From positions 434,001 through 498,000 of the forward strand of contig NZ_JNCK01000001.1 of the NCBI RefSeq assembly GCF_000731955.1: 64,000 nucleotides of DNA, in the 5' to 3' direction. A program made the position numbers and the translations under genes. Source of the stretch: Halomonas zincidurans B6 (lineage in GTDB: Bacteria; Pseudomonadota; Gammaproteobacteria; Pseudomonadales; Halomonadaceae). The notes beneath the pieces are model-generated. The model saw nothing but the letters and a program-made list of their open reading frames with translations, made no database searches and had not been told where the DNA came from. Position 1 is the first letter of the stretch. Every line of letters begins with the position of its first letter. Positions 33,712-41,485 of the stretch are shown here, piece by piece.

Positions 33712-33743
33712 GCCTCGCCCCGTGTATTAATGCGGGGCGAGGC
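33712..33743 (-). terminator. Hairpin after the dienelactone hydrolase gene
   Basis: Perfect 11-bp arms (33712-33722 and 33733-33743) around an AT-rich 10-nt loop, 8 bases beyond the hydrolase stop codon. No strong T-tract follows on the minus strand. Confidence 0.6.
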
Positions 33744-33750
33744 GATGGCT

Positions 33751-34458
33751 TCAGGCGTTTTCCAGGAAGGTCAGCGCCTGGCCGTGGGACAGTGCGGCGG
33801 CGTGACGGTGATAGGCGCTGCGCGCCCAGCAGTTGAAGCCGTGATCGGCGCCATCGTAGACGTGGATCTCGACGTCGTCGCGCTGGGCGAAGGTATCGCG
33901 TACCTGGCCGATGTGCTCGTCGGTGATATGGCCGTCGTTGCCGGCGAAGTGGAATTGCGCCGGGACCTTGAGTGCGTCCGACTTGTCGAGATGCTTGGCG
34001 ATGCCGCCGGGGTAGAAGCACACGGCCTTGTCGACGCCGGATTCGATGCCGGCCAGATAGGCGAGAATCCCGCCCATGCAGTAGCCCAGCGAGGCCACCT
34101 CGCCCTGGCATTCGGGGCGCTGACGCAGTGCCTGGGTGGTGCTGGCCAGATCCTTCACGGCGACCGTGAAGTCGATCTCGTTGACCAGCCTGAAGGCCTT
34201 GTCCATGTCATTGCCTTCGTAGGCCAGCTCGACGCCCGGTTCCTGGCGCCAGAACACGTCCGGGGCGAGCACCACGTAGCCGTCCAGCGCGTACTGCTCG
34301 GCGACGCTGCGGATGTGCCGGTTGACGCCGAAGATCTCCTGAATCAGCACGATGCCCGGGCCCTTGCCGGCCGGCGGCAGGGCCAGGTAGCCCTTGAAGG
34401 ACAGGCCGTCGTGGCTGGCGATATCGATCCACTGGGTGGTGACGGGTGATTGCGACAT
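33751..34458 (-). CDS. Dienelactone hydrolase family protein
   Basis: A 235-residue alpha/beta hydrolase. The catalytic triad is Cys (SLGYCMGGILAY), Asp (HFAGNDGHIT) and His (YDGADHGFNCWA), which matches dienelactone hydrolases rather than serine esterases. The conserved Glu of QEIFGVNRHIR, which primes the cysteine, is also present. No chlorocatechol genes are nearby, so a general carboxymethylenebutenolidase-like role is more likely than ring-fission catabolism. It is monocistronic, with a hairpin at its end. Confidence 0.87.
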   Translation of the reverse strand: MSQSPVTTQWIDIASHDGLSFKGYLALPPAGKGPGIVLIQEIFGVNRHIRSVAEQYALDGYVVLAPDVFWRQEPGVELAYEGNDMDKAFRLVNEIDFTVAVKDLASTTQALRQRPECQGEVASLGYCMGGILAYLAGIESGVDKAVCFYPGGIAKHLDKSDALKVPAQFHFAGNDGHITDEHIGQVRDTFAQRDDVEIHVYDGADHGFNCWARSAYHRHAAALSHGQALTFLENA

Positions 34459-34724
34459 GGTTCCTCCGTGATGGCTGTCGGTTCGCCGTCCGCGCGCCGC
34501 AAGGGCAAACGCGTGCAGCGAGCGGTGCGTACTATTCGTCCGCTAATCGTAGGCGTGGTGGAGGGCCAGGACAATCGTTCGCCGGGTGGATTCGGTGTCG
34601 GCGCCGTCGGGCCGTGAATCGACGCCTGCTCGAGCATTCCGCACGGCATCGGCGCCGGACAGCGTCCTCGGGTCGAGAACGATGTCGGCCTTGCTGGCCA
34701 TTCGTGATAACCGCAACTGTCCGC

Positions 34725-34991
34725 TCAGCGTAACTGGCTGTCCTTGCTGCCGCGACGGTTGTAACCGCTGAACGCCGCCTGGTGCCTGTCGCGTTCGCTC
34801 TGGCAGACGATGCACAGGCGCACCCCGGGCACCGCCTCGCGGCGGGCCTGGGGAATCGGCGCGTCGCACTCCTCGCAGTGGGTCAGGCTCTCGCCGCGTG
34901 GCAACTGGCTGCGCGAGCGTTGCACGGCATCCTCGACCGTGCTGTCGATCTGGTCCTGCACGGCGCCATCCCGCGACCATCCGCCGGCCAT
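34725..34991 (-). CDS. DksA/TraR C4-type zinc finger protein
   Basis: An 88-residue protein. The C-terminal half has the four-cysteine finger CEECDAPIPQARREAVPGVRLC followed by VC, the TraR/YbiI signature; the N-terminal half is a short acidic helix (QDQIDSTVEDAVQRSRSQ). Such proteins bind in the secondary channel of RNA polymerase and adjust promoter activity without, or in parallel with, ppGpp. Start ATG 34991 has GAGGAGACGAC ahead. It lacks the long coiled coil of DksA, so it is a TraR/YbiI-size form. Confidence 0.83.
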   Translation of the reverse strand: MAGGWSRDGAVQDQIDSTVEDAVQRSRSQLPRGESLTHCEECDAPIPQARREAVPGVRLCIVCQSERDRHQAAFSGYNRRGSKDSQLR

Positions 34992-35090
34992 GTCGTCTCC
35001 TCGGCTCGGGTGAGCCACCAATTGATCGGATTGATTCAATCAGTATAGGAATCCTGCAGGGGCCGACGCCAGCGCGTCGTGCCGCGGCGC

Positions 35091-35492
35091 TCAGCCGATG
35101 GCCGCGACACCGGCCTTGGCGACCTGCGCGTCCTGATCCGGCTTGACGCCGGAAACGCCGACACTGGCGATCACCTGGCCGTCGACGATCACCGGCACGC
35201 CGCCGGTGAGCAGCGCCTTGAGCGGCGCGGTGACGAAGGCGGTGCGGCCGTTGTTGATCATCTCCTCGAAGACCTGGGTCTCCTTGCGGCCGATGGCGGC
35301 GTTGCGGGCCTTTTCGCTGGCCACGCCGGCCGAGAAGGGCGCGGCGCCATCGAGCCGTCGCAGGCCGAGCAGGTGGCCGCCATCGTCGGCGACGGCGATG
35401 GTCACCGCCCAGTGGTTGGCCTCGGCTTCCTGCTGCGCGGCATCGAGGATGGCGTTGACGTCGCTCAAGTTGAGTACGGCTTTGGTGTGCAT
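35091..35492 (-). CDS. GlcG/HbpS family protein (DUF336)
   Basis: A 133-residue member of the heme-binding-like GlcG family. Its core LLGLRRLDGAAPFSAGVASEKARNAA and GGVPVIVDGQVIASVGVSGVKPDQDAQVAKAGV is typical of the fold. GlcG is found with glycolate oxidase genes in E. coli, but none are here. The function of free-standing members is not known. The start region overlaps no other gene, and AAGGAGAAG precedes the ATG. A run of GCTACGR repeats lies 25 bases upstream. Confidence 0.83.
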   Translation of the reverse strand: MHTKAVLNLSDVNAILDAAQQEAEANHWAVTIAVADDGGHLLGLRRLDGAAPFSAGVASEKARNAAIGRKETQVFEEMINNGRTAFVTAPLKALLTGGVPVIVDGQVIASVGVSGVKPDQDAQVAKAGVAAIG

Positions 35493-35516
35493 GACTTCTC
35501 CTTGGTTAGTTATATG

Positions 35517-35572
35517 GCTACGAGCTACGAGCTACGAGCTACGGGCTACGGGCTACGGGCTACGGGCAACGG
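35517..35572. repeat. Heptanucleotide tandem repeat (GCTACGR)8
   Basis: Eight 7-bp units run without a break: three GCTACGA, four GCTACGG and one GCAACGG. They lie in the promoter region of the GlcG-like gene and 43 bases left of the IS1111-like inverted repeat. The tract length could vary by slippage and alter spacing of promoter elements. Confidence 0.9.
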
Positions 35573-35707
35573 GCCGCTCATAGGCCCTCGAGGCCGGTTT
35601 TCGTGGGAAATGGGATGGACCCGTCCCCCCCTTGTGCCAAGATGCGTGTGTAACGCCATCTATCGGTGCATGGGGCACCCACGGCATCCCGAGAGGAGGG
35701 TCCATCC

Positions 35708-36202
35708 ATGAATCACATTAGCATTGTGGGGATCGATCTCGCCAAGCATGTCTTCCAGCTGCACGCCATCGATGCACACGGCCGTAAGGTCTTCGGCAAG
35801 GCAGTGAGCCGGCAGCAACTGCGCCTGACACTGAGCCGGATGCCACCTTGCCGGGTTGCGATGGAAGCCTGTGGTTCGGCCCATTATTGGGCGCGCGAGA
35901 TCCGCGCGATGGGGCATGACGCGCGCCTGTTGCCGCCCCAGGCCGTGAAGCCCTTCGTCCAGGGCCACAAGAACGACGCCCGCGATGCCGCGGGGATCGC
36001 CGAGGCGGCGGCGCGCCCCGCCACGCCCCACGTAGCCATCAAGACCGAGGCACAACAGGCGCTTCAGGCCGTGCATCGGGTACGCACGCGCCTGGTTCGC
36101 GAGCGCACGGCGATCGTGGCGCTGGCCAACAAGCTGGCCCGGATCTGTTGGTCCGTGCTGGCTCATGGCCGGCCTTACCAGCCTCAGGGCCAGGCGATCT
36201 GA
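35708..36202 (+). pseudogene. IS110-family transposase, internally deleted
   Basis: The 164-residue reading frame keeps the N-terminal DEDD RuvC-like domain (SIVGIDLAKHVFQLHA, later KNDARDAAGIAEAA with catalytic acidic residues) up to RTRLVRERTAIV. It then jumps directly to the extreme C-terminus seen in full IS110 transposases, ALANKLARICWSVLAHGRPY. About 150-170 residues, including the Transposase_20 domain with the catalytic serine, are missing, but the frame is kept. It starts at ATG 35708 with GAGGAGGG upstream. It cannot be a working recombinase on its own. A truncated DEDD protein might still be made and could interfere with full-length copies. Confidence 0.82.
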
Positions 36203-36476
36203 GGGCCGGAAGGCCAGAAGAGAAGGCAAGAAGAGGAAGAGGATACAGAAAAGAGTTTTCCCGAGGTTGCGCGGGCAAGTTGCCTCGATGACATGATCGG
36301 CAAGACCGGCTCTCTGGCACACTGATAATTCGCTAGGCCCATTGAGGCCGCGTGGGAGATAAGAGGCCAGAGAGCGCGCATTCCATCAGGGCCCGGTGCC
36401 GCAGCAGGTGCCATGAAGAGGCCGGATATAAGCGTGCAGTCTCACCTCATGTCTCGTCGCTGCTGGCTTGCACAAC
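36203..36476 (+). ncRNA. Candidate guide (bridge/seek) RNA region of the IS1111-like element
   Basis: In IS1111-branch elements the noncoding RNA that directs recombination is known to come from the right end, downstream of the transposase. Here 274 noncoding bases lie between the transposase stop and the right inverted repeat, beginning with a GGCC-GGAA-GGCC hairpin (36204-36215) and containing several other short GC-rich self-complementary runs. I cannot fold the region or mark the loops, so this is a candidate only. No protein-coding gene is visible in it. Confidence 0.4.
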
Positions 36477-36600
36477 GGGACGGGTCCATATAAGCGAATT
36501 TATTCGCGATGCCGGTATGCCATGAAATCCGCTGGCTTGGGCAAATCGGGCGGCCATGCGATGCTGTGCCGATTGTCGGGCCATACCATAAAAAGGTGAT

Positions 36601-37464
36601 ATGAAAGTACCCAAGCGACTCCAGCCCCTGGTCGACGACGGCCTGATCGACGAGGTCGTCAGCCAGTTGATGAGCGGCAAGGAAGCCCAGGTCTATGTGG
36701 TGCGCTGCGGCGGCGAGCGGCGTTGCGCCAAGGTCTTCAAGGAGGCCAGCCAGCGCAGCTTCAAGCAGGCCGTGCAGTATCAGGAGGGCCGCAAGGAGCG
36801 CAACAGCCGGCGCGCCCGGGCGATGGCCAAGAAGACCCGCTACGGCCAGAAGGAACAGGAAGCGGCCTGGCTCAGCGCCGAGGTCGATGCGCTGTACCGG
36901 CTGGCCGCGGCGGGGGTGCGCGTGCCGCGCCCCCATGGCTTCGTCGACGGCGTGTTGCTGATGGACCTGATCAGCGACGGCGAGGGCGATGTCGCGCCGC
37001 GGCTCGGCGAGGTGACGCTGAGCCCACAGCAGGCCCGCGACTATCACGACAGGGTGATCGCCGACGTGGTGCGCATGCTGTGCGCCGGGCTGGTGCACGG
37101 CGACCTGTCCGAGTTCAACGTGCTGGTCGATCGCGACGGCCCGGTGATCATCGACCTGCCCCAGGCGGTCGATGCGGCGGGCAACAACAGCGCGCCGATG
37201 CTGCTGGTGCGCGACGTCGACACCATGCGCGACTGGTTCGGACGCTTCGAGCCGGCGCTGCTCGACACCGACTACGGCAAGGAGATCTGGGCGCTTTTCG
37301 AGGCCGGCGAGCTGCACCCGGAGAGCCGGCTCACCGGGCACTTCGAACCCGACACCCACAGCGTCGACGTGATGGAGCTGATGGCGGTGATCGACGACGC
37401 CCGCGAAGAGGCCGAGGAGCGACGCGAACGCGAGCGTGACGATGCCGAGGATGACGACTACTGA
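36601..37464 (+). CDS. RIO1-family serine protein kinase
   Basis: A 287-residue bacterial RIO-type kinase (PA4780-like). The N-terminus has SGKEAQVYVVRCGG as a flexible phosphate loop with the ATP lysine in CAKVFKEA. The catalytic loop is LVHGDLSEFNVLVD and the metal Asp is in VIIDLPQAVDA. A highly charged Glu/Arg/Asp tail (EEAEERRERERDDAEDDDY) ends the protein. Bacterial members are implicated in stress-related autophosphorylation; targets are unknown. It lies between the IS remnant and the DUF1989 gene. A 16-bp inverted repeat follows it. Confidence 0.88.
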   Translation: MKVPKRLQPLVDDGLIDEVVSQLMSGKEAQVYVVRCGGERRCAKVFKEASQRSFKQAVQYQEGRKERNSRRARAMAKKTRYGQKEQEAAWLSAEVDALYRLAAAGVRVPRPHGFVDGVLLMDLISDGEGDVAPRLGEVTLSPQQARDYHDRVIADVVRMLCAGLVHGDLSEFNVLVDRDGPVIIDLPQAVDAAGNNSAPMLLVRDVDTMRDWFGRFEPALLDTDYGKEIWALFEAGELHPESRLTGHFEPDTHSVDVMELMAVIDDAREEAEERRERERDDAEDDDY

Positions 37465-37490
37465 GTCGTCGGGTCGGTGGCAGACCGTGA

Positions 37491-37537
37491 CGACGAGGCT
37501 GGCGGTGCTATGGTTGAACTGACCGCCAGCCTCGTCG
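37491..37537. promoter_or_regulatory. 16-bp perfect inverted repeat upstream of the DUF1989 gene
   Basis: Arms 37491-37506 and 37522-37537 are perfect complements with a 15-nt loop. The right arm ends 2 bases before the AAGGAG ribosome site of the DUF1989 gene. It could be a terminator for the RIO kinase gene, a regulator site or a translation-controlling hairpin; no T-tract follows, which argues against a classic terminator. Confidence 0.6.
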
Positions 37538-37552
37538 CCAAGGAGACTCCGC

Positions 37553-38425
37553 ATGGCCCACGTTCCCGCCGCCTACCAGGCGACCCAGGGCTCGCCGCTC
37601 GACATCGACCGCGACTTCTACCGGCGTATTGCCGATGACAGCGCAGGGCGCACCCTCGTCGAGCGCCTGCGGGTGCCGATCCGCGACGCTCGCGCCTGGC
37701 GGGTTCCCGCCGGCCATGTGTTCCGCATCTGCACCACCGACGGCCCCCAGGTCGGCGATCTCAACCTTTGGTCGCTGGCCAACCCGCGCGAGCGGATGTG
37801 GGCCTCGCGCACCCGCCAGTTGCAGCGCGCCCACGTCACCACCTTCGACCGGCTGTGGTCGAGCCTGCCCTATATCCGCCCGCTGGCGACCATCGTCGCC
37901 GACACCCTCGACTGGTATGGCGTCGATGCCGACGGCGGGCGTCTGCACGACCTGCTGGGCACGCGCTGCGATCCCTACGTCAACCGACTGCTCACCGGCG
38001 AGGACTTCGACTTTCATTGCCACTCCAACCTGACCCGCGCGGTGCTGCCCCACGGCCTCGACGAACGCGACGTCCACGACGTGCTCAACGTCTTCCAGTG
38101 CACCGGGCTCAATGCCGACGACGAATACTTCATGAAGGCCTGTCCGGCGCGCCCCGGCGATTATCTGGAATTCTTCGCCGAGATCGACCTGCTGTGCGCG
38201 CTGTCATGCTGCCCCGGCGGCGATCTGTCGCTGCAGCTGTGGGGCGCGACCGACGAGCAATTGCTGGCGACCTGCCACCCGCTCGATGTCGAGGTATACG
38301 CCCTCGACCCGGCGCTGCTCGAAGGCTGGCGATCACCCGCGCCTTCGGCCTATTCCGGCGGCCACGGTCTGCGCCTGGACGGCCCCGACTGGACGGCGCG
38401 GCATCCCTCGATTCGTCGAAAGTGA
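37553..38425 (+). CDS. DUF1989 protein (urea carboxylase-associated family)
   Basis: A 290-residue protein of the DUF1989 family, which often lies next to urea carboxylase or guanidine-degrading genes; these members bind zinc. Landmarks are DGPQVGDLNLWSLANPRERM, HCHSNLTRAVLPHGL, NVFQCTGLNADDEYFM and SCCPGGDLSLQLWG, with several conserved Cys and His that could form the metal site. No urea or guanidine genes are nearby, so this is a stand-alone member. AAGGAG is 7 bases before the ATG. A 16-bp inverted repeat precedes it. Confidence 0.82.
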   Translation: MAHVPAAYQATQGSPLDIDRDFYRRIADDSAGRTLVERLRVPIRDARAWRVPAGHVFRICTTDGPQVGDLNLWSLANPRERMWASRTRQLQRAHVTTFDRLWSSLPYIRPLATIVADTLDWYGVDADGGRLHDLLGTRCDPYVNRLLTGEDFDFHCHSNLTRAVLPHGLDERDVHDVLNVFQCTGLNADDEYFMKACPARPGDYLEFFAEIDLLCALSCCPGGDLSLQLWGATDEQLLATCHPLDVEVYALDPALLEGWRSPAPSAYSGGHGLRLDGPDWTARHPSIRRK

Positions 38426-38652
38426 TCATGCCGGGTTTCAGCGCGAGGCCGCGAGAAGGCCGATCCTCGACCGGGCACCGAAGCCATGGCCGGACATTGG
38501 GTGGTGACAGGAGCGGGCCCGTCAGGAAAGCGCCTACAATTTATTCGCGCGAGTACAGCCCGGATTGTTGCGGAGCAGCGTGGCTCGGCGTATGAAGATG
38601 AGAGGCAGTATTCTGCCTCCCGGATCGCTTCGCCACACAAGGACCATCTCTC

Positions 38653-39009
38653 ATGCGCAAGAATCAACCGTTCCCCCTTGTCCCCATGAATCCCGCCGAT
38701 GCGTTCGACGTCTGGAAGACCGGCGTCACGGCTTTCGAACTGTGGGCGACGGCGCTCTCGACGATCGGCCAGCGTCAAACGCTGTGGTCCACCCAGGCGC
38801 CTTCCGACGCCAAGATGATCAGGGAGAACCAGCGCATGGTGACCGAGAAGCTCGAGGCCTGCATGGAGATCGGATTCGAAATGCAAAAGGCCATGCTGAG
38901 CATGGCGACCGGTCAGTTCTCGCCCTGGTGGATCACCAGTCAGCGCACCATGAAGACCATGCATCGGCGCACCACGGCCAATTCGCGGCGGCTGTCCAAG
39001 AGTCGCTGA
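38653..39009 (+). CDS. Small helical protein of unknown function
   Basis: A 118-residue soluble protein with no signal peptide. The centre (WATALSTIGQRQTLWST, then MIRENQRMVTEKLEACMEIG) is strongly amphipathic-helical and the C-terminus is basic and Thr/Arg/Ser-rich. It resembles small phasin-like or granule-coating proteins in composition, but I see no diagnostic motif, so no function is assigned. It precedes an MDR oxidoreductase by 81 bases. The first ATG has GGACC upstream, a weak ribosome site. Confidence 0.6.
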   Translation: MRKNQPFPLVPMNPADAFDVWKTGVTAFELWATALSTIGQRQTLWSTQAPSDAKMIRENQRMVTEKLEACMEIGFEMQKAMLSMATGQFSPWWITSQRTMKTMHRRTTANSRRLSKSR

Positions 39010-39090
39010 GCGGCGTCGCCGGCATTGAAGTTTGCGCCGAAGGACGCCATTGATTGAGATGGATAGCAGCCAATCAGCAAGGAGAGCGCC

Positions 39091-40098
39091 ATGAAAGTTG
39101 TTACAGTAAAAAGCCCCGGCGGACTGGATCGTCTCGACGTCGGCGAGCAGCCCGCGCCCGGCGAGCCCGGGCCGGGCGAGATCCGCGTGCGCATCCATGC
39201 CAGCTCGCTCAACTATCACGATTACGGCGTGGTCTCGGGGGCGATGCCCACCGAGGACGGACGCATTCCGATGTCCGACGGCGCCGGCGTGGTCGAGGCC
39301 CTCGGTGAAGGCGTCGACGAGTTCAAGGTCGGCGACAGCGTGGTCTCGGGCTTCTTTCCCAGCTGGCAGACCGGCCCGGCGCTGGTCGGCGATTTCAAGA
39401 CCGTGCCCGGCGACGGCGTCGACGGCTATGCCCGTGAGCAGGTGATCCGGCCGGCGAGCTGGTTCACCCGCGCGCCGGCGGGTTACAGCCATGCCGAGGC
39501 GGCGACGCTGACCACTGCCGGGCTCACCGCCTGGCGGGCGCTGGTGGTCGACGGCGGCATCAAGCCCGGCGACAGCGTGCTGGTGCTGGGCACCGGCGGG
39601 GTGTCGATCTTCGCCCTGCAGTTCGCCAAGCAGATGGGGGCGACGGTGATCGCCACCTCGTCATCCGATGACAAGATCGCCAGGCTACGCGAGCTGGGCG
39701 CCGATCATACGCTCAACTACAAGCGCGAGCCGGAGTGGGGCAAGCGCGTCAAGCAACTGACCGACGGGCGCGGCGTCGACCACGTCATCGAGGTCGGTGG
39801 CCCGGGGACGCTGCCGCAGTCGATCGACGCGGTACGCATCGGCGGACACATCGCGCTGATCGGCGTGCTGACCGGGCGTGGCGGCGAGGTGCCCACCGCC
39901 AAGCTGATGGCCAGGCAGGCTTCGCTCAAGGGGTTGATCGTGGGCAGCCGCCAGGACCAGATCGAGATGATCCGCGGCATCGAGGTCAGCGGTCTGCGTC
40001 CGGTGATCGATCGGCGTTTTAGGCTTGACGAGATCGCCGATGCGTTCCGTCACCAGGAAGGCCAACGGCACTTCGGCAAGATCTGCCTGGAGTTCTGA
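39091..40098 (+). CDS. MDR-family zinc-independent NAD(P)H oxidoreductase (quinone reductase-like)
   Basis: A 335-residue medium-chain dehydrogenase/reductase. The catalytic zinc cysteine is absent at the usual place (SSLNYHDYGVVSG), so it is of the quinone-oxidoreductase/enoyl-reductase type. The cofactor-binding turn is LGTGGVSIFALQFAKQMGATVIATSSS. AAGGAGAGCG precedes ATG 39091. It is monocistronic. The substrate is unknown; relatives reduce activated carbonyls or quinones. Confidence 0.87.
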   Translation: MKVVTVKSPGGLDRLDVGEQPAPGEPGPGEIRVRIHASSLNYHDYGVVSGAMPTEDGRIPMSDGAGVVEALGEGVDEFKVGDSVVSGFFPSWQTGPALVGDFKTVPGDGVDGYAREQVIRPASWFTRAPAGYSHAEAATLTTAGLTAWRALVVDGGIKPGDSVLVLGTGGVSIFALQFAKQMGATVIATSSSDDKIARLRELGADHTLNYKREPEWGKRVKQLTDGRGVDHVIEVGGPGTLPQSIDAVRIGGHIALIGVLTGRGGEVPTAKLMARQASLKGLIVGSRQDQIEMIRGIEVSGLRPVIDRRFRLDEIADAFRHQEGQRHFGKICLEF

Positions 40099-40134
40099 TG
40101 AGGCGACGTGGAGTCACCGGCAGTGTAATGTCCT

Positions 40135-40160
40135 AAAAAAGCCCGCATGATGATACGGGC
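40135..40160 (-). terminator. Terminator of the AI-2E family gene
   Basis: A 5-bp GC stem (40141-40145 with 40156-40160) followed on the minus strand by six T. It lies 17 bases past the AI-2E family stop codon, and its short stem with a good T-tract fits a rho-independent terminator for that gene. Confidence 0.7.
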
Positions 40161-40176
40161 CCTCGTCATGTAGCCG

Positions 40177-41322
40177 TCAGCGTTCGCCGATGGACGCTTC
40201 CGGTTGCCGTTCGGCGTGGCGCTCGCTGAGAAAGTGGCCGAGCGGCTCGAGGCCATCGATGTGCTCACTGAGCGTCTTGACCGCGACCAACAGGGGGACG
40301 GCGACGATCATGCCCACCACGGACCATAGCCAGGCCCAGAACGAGATGGTCAGGAACACCACCACGGTATTGAGACGCAGGCTGCGGCCGACGAAATAGG
40401 GGGTGATGAGTTGCCCCTCGAGCGTGGTCAGGAAGAAATAGGTGCCGGCGACGATGGGTGCCCAGCCAATCCAGTCGTACGAAACGATGGCAACCATGGC
40501 GGCAATGATGATGCCCGCCAAGGCGCCGAGGTACGGGACGAAATTGAACAGGAAGGCGATGATCCCGAAGACCAGTGGACTGGGCATGCCCAGGGCCCAC
40601 ATGGCGATCGCCACCGCGACACCCAAGCCGGCATTGATGACGGTGATGGTGAACAGGTAGCGCGACAACTTACGTTCTATATCGTGAGTGATCCGCACCG
40701 CGCGTTTCTTGTCGCGCAGAGTGGGCATGATGTGCACGAGCTTCTCGTAGAACATGTCGCCCGAGGCGAGCAGAAAGAGCAGAAGCACCAGGGTGAACAG
40801 GAACTGCGTCATCACGGTGGGCACGAGCGCCGCGAGTTTCTGGCTGAGATTGTCATCCTGGGTTTCGACCTGTTGAACCTTTGGTGAATCGGAGCTCGCC
40901 ATCGAATCGAGCTTTTCCTTGGCTTCGAACAGCTCGCTGAACGGGCCGGTTATTTCGTTGAGTCGGCCTTCTATGCGCATCTCTATCTGCGGCGCATTGT
41001 TTATCCAGCCGCTGACGGGGACCGCCAGGGCGGCCGCGATCGCGAACAGACCGGTGAGCAGGGAGGTGATGATGATGAGCGCCGACAGCCCTTGGGATAG
41101 GCCGCGCCGGTCGAAGAAACGGCGTATCGGGCTGAACACCATCGATAGCAGAAAGGCCAACACCACGGGCACCAGAAACAGCTGGGCAAAGCCCAGGGCG
41201 AAAACCGAGAGATAGATGAAGATACCGATGCCGACCCAGGTTGGAAGCGTGCTTGACCAGCGCTTGTGAGGTGTCGGGTCGCTATTGCTTTCAGGGCTGC
41301 CGTTGCGAGTTTCTGTAGTCAT
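40177..41322 (-). CDS. AI-2E family transporter (PerM-like)
   Basis: A 381-residue inner-membrane protein with about eight helices. The N-terminal pair (IGIFIYLSVFALGFAQLFLV and VVLAFLLSMVFSPIRRFFD), the long central cytoplasmic loop with charged EAKEKLDSM, and the C-terminal block LFNFVPYLGALAGIIIAAMV are typical. The family includes the putative autoinducer-2 exporter TqsA and Na+/H+ antiporters, so the substrate cannot be told here. It is transcribed divergently from the beta-hydroxyacid dehydrogenase gene. Confidence 0.85.
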   Translation of the reverse strand: MTTETRNGSPESNSDPTPHKRWSSTLPTWVGIGIFIYLSVFALGFAQLFLVPVVLAFLLSMVFSPIRRFFDRRGLSQGLSALIIITSLLTGLFAIAAALAVPVSGWINNAPQIEMRIEGRLNEITGPFSELFEAKEKLDSMASSDSPKVQQVETQDDNLSQKLAALVPTVMTQFLFTLVLLLFLLASGDMFYEKLVHIMPTLRDKKRAVRITHDIERKLSRYLFTITVINAGLGVAVAIAMWALGMPSPLVFGIIAFLFNFVPYLGALAGIIIAAMVAIVSYDWIGWAPIVAGTYFFLTTLEGQLITPYFVGRSLRLNTVVVFLTISFWAWLWSVVGMIVAVPLLVAVKTLSEHIDGLEPLGHFLSERHAERQPEASIGER

Positions 41323-41485
41323 GGAGCGCTTTCTGGAAAGTGGTAGGCACGGCCGGCTAGGCCACGGGTTATCAAGCCGAAGTCTAGCCTAGTTGAACCG
41401 ACGCGATTTTCACTAGCACAGGATAGGTCGATGCGTTCGCGTACCGGGATGTATCGAACGTCGCCAACCGACAGGGAGAAGCATC

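Larger units (their letters stand above)
35615..36489 (+). mobile_element. IS1111/IS110-family element with internal deletion
   Basis: The element is bounded by perfect 13-bp inverted repeats (ATGGACCCGTCCC at 35615-35627 and its complement at 36477-36489). These resemble the subterminal repeats of the IS1111 branch of IS110. Inside is a transposase lacking its middle part (see 35708-36202) and a 270-base noncoding right end. True ends probably lie a few bases outside the repeats. A complete element would be about 1.3-1.5 kb; this one is about 0.9 kb, so it can move only if another copy supplies transposase. Confidence 0.75.

Noticed and set aside
34459..34724. Possible small gene in the gap between the dienelactone hydrolase and the DksA-like gene
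   Set aside because: Only short shadow frames without ribosome sites or recognisable motifs; I see no feature there.
38426..38652. Possible gene or RNA in the gap after the DUF1989 gene
   Set aside because: No start with a ribosome site and no strong hairpin; probably the promoter region of the small helical protein gene.
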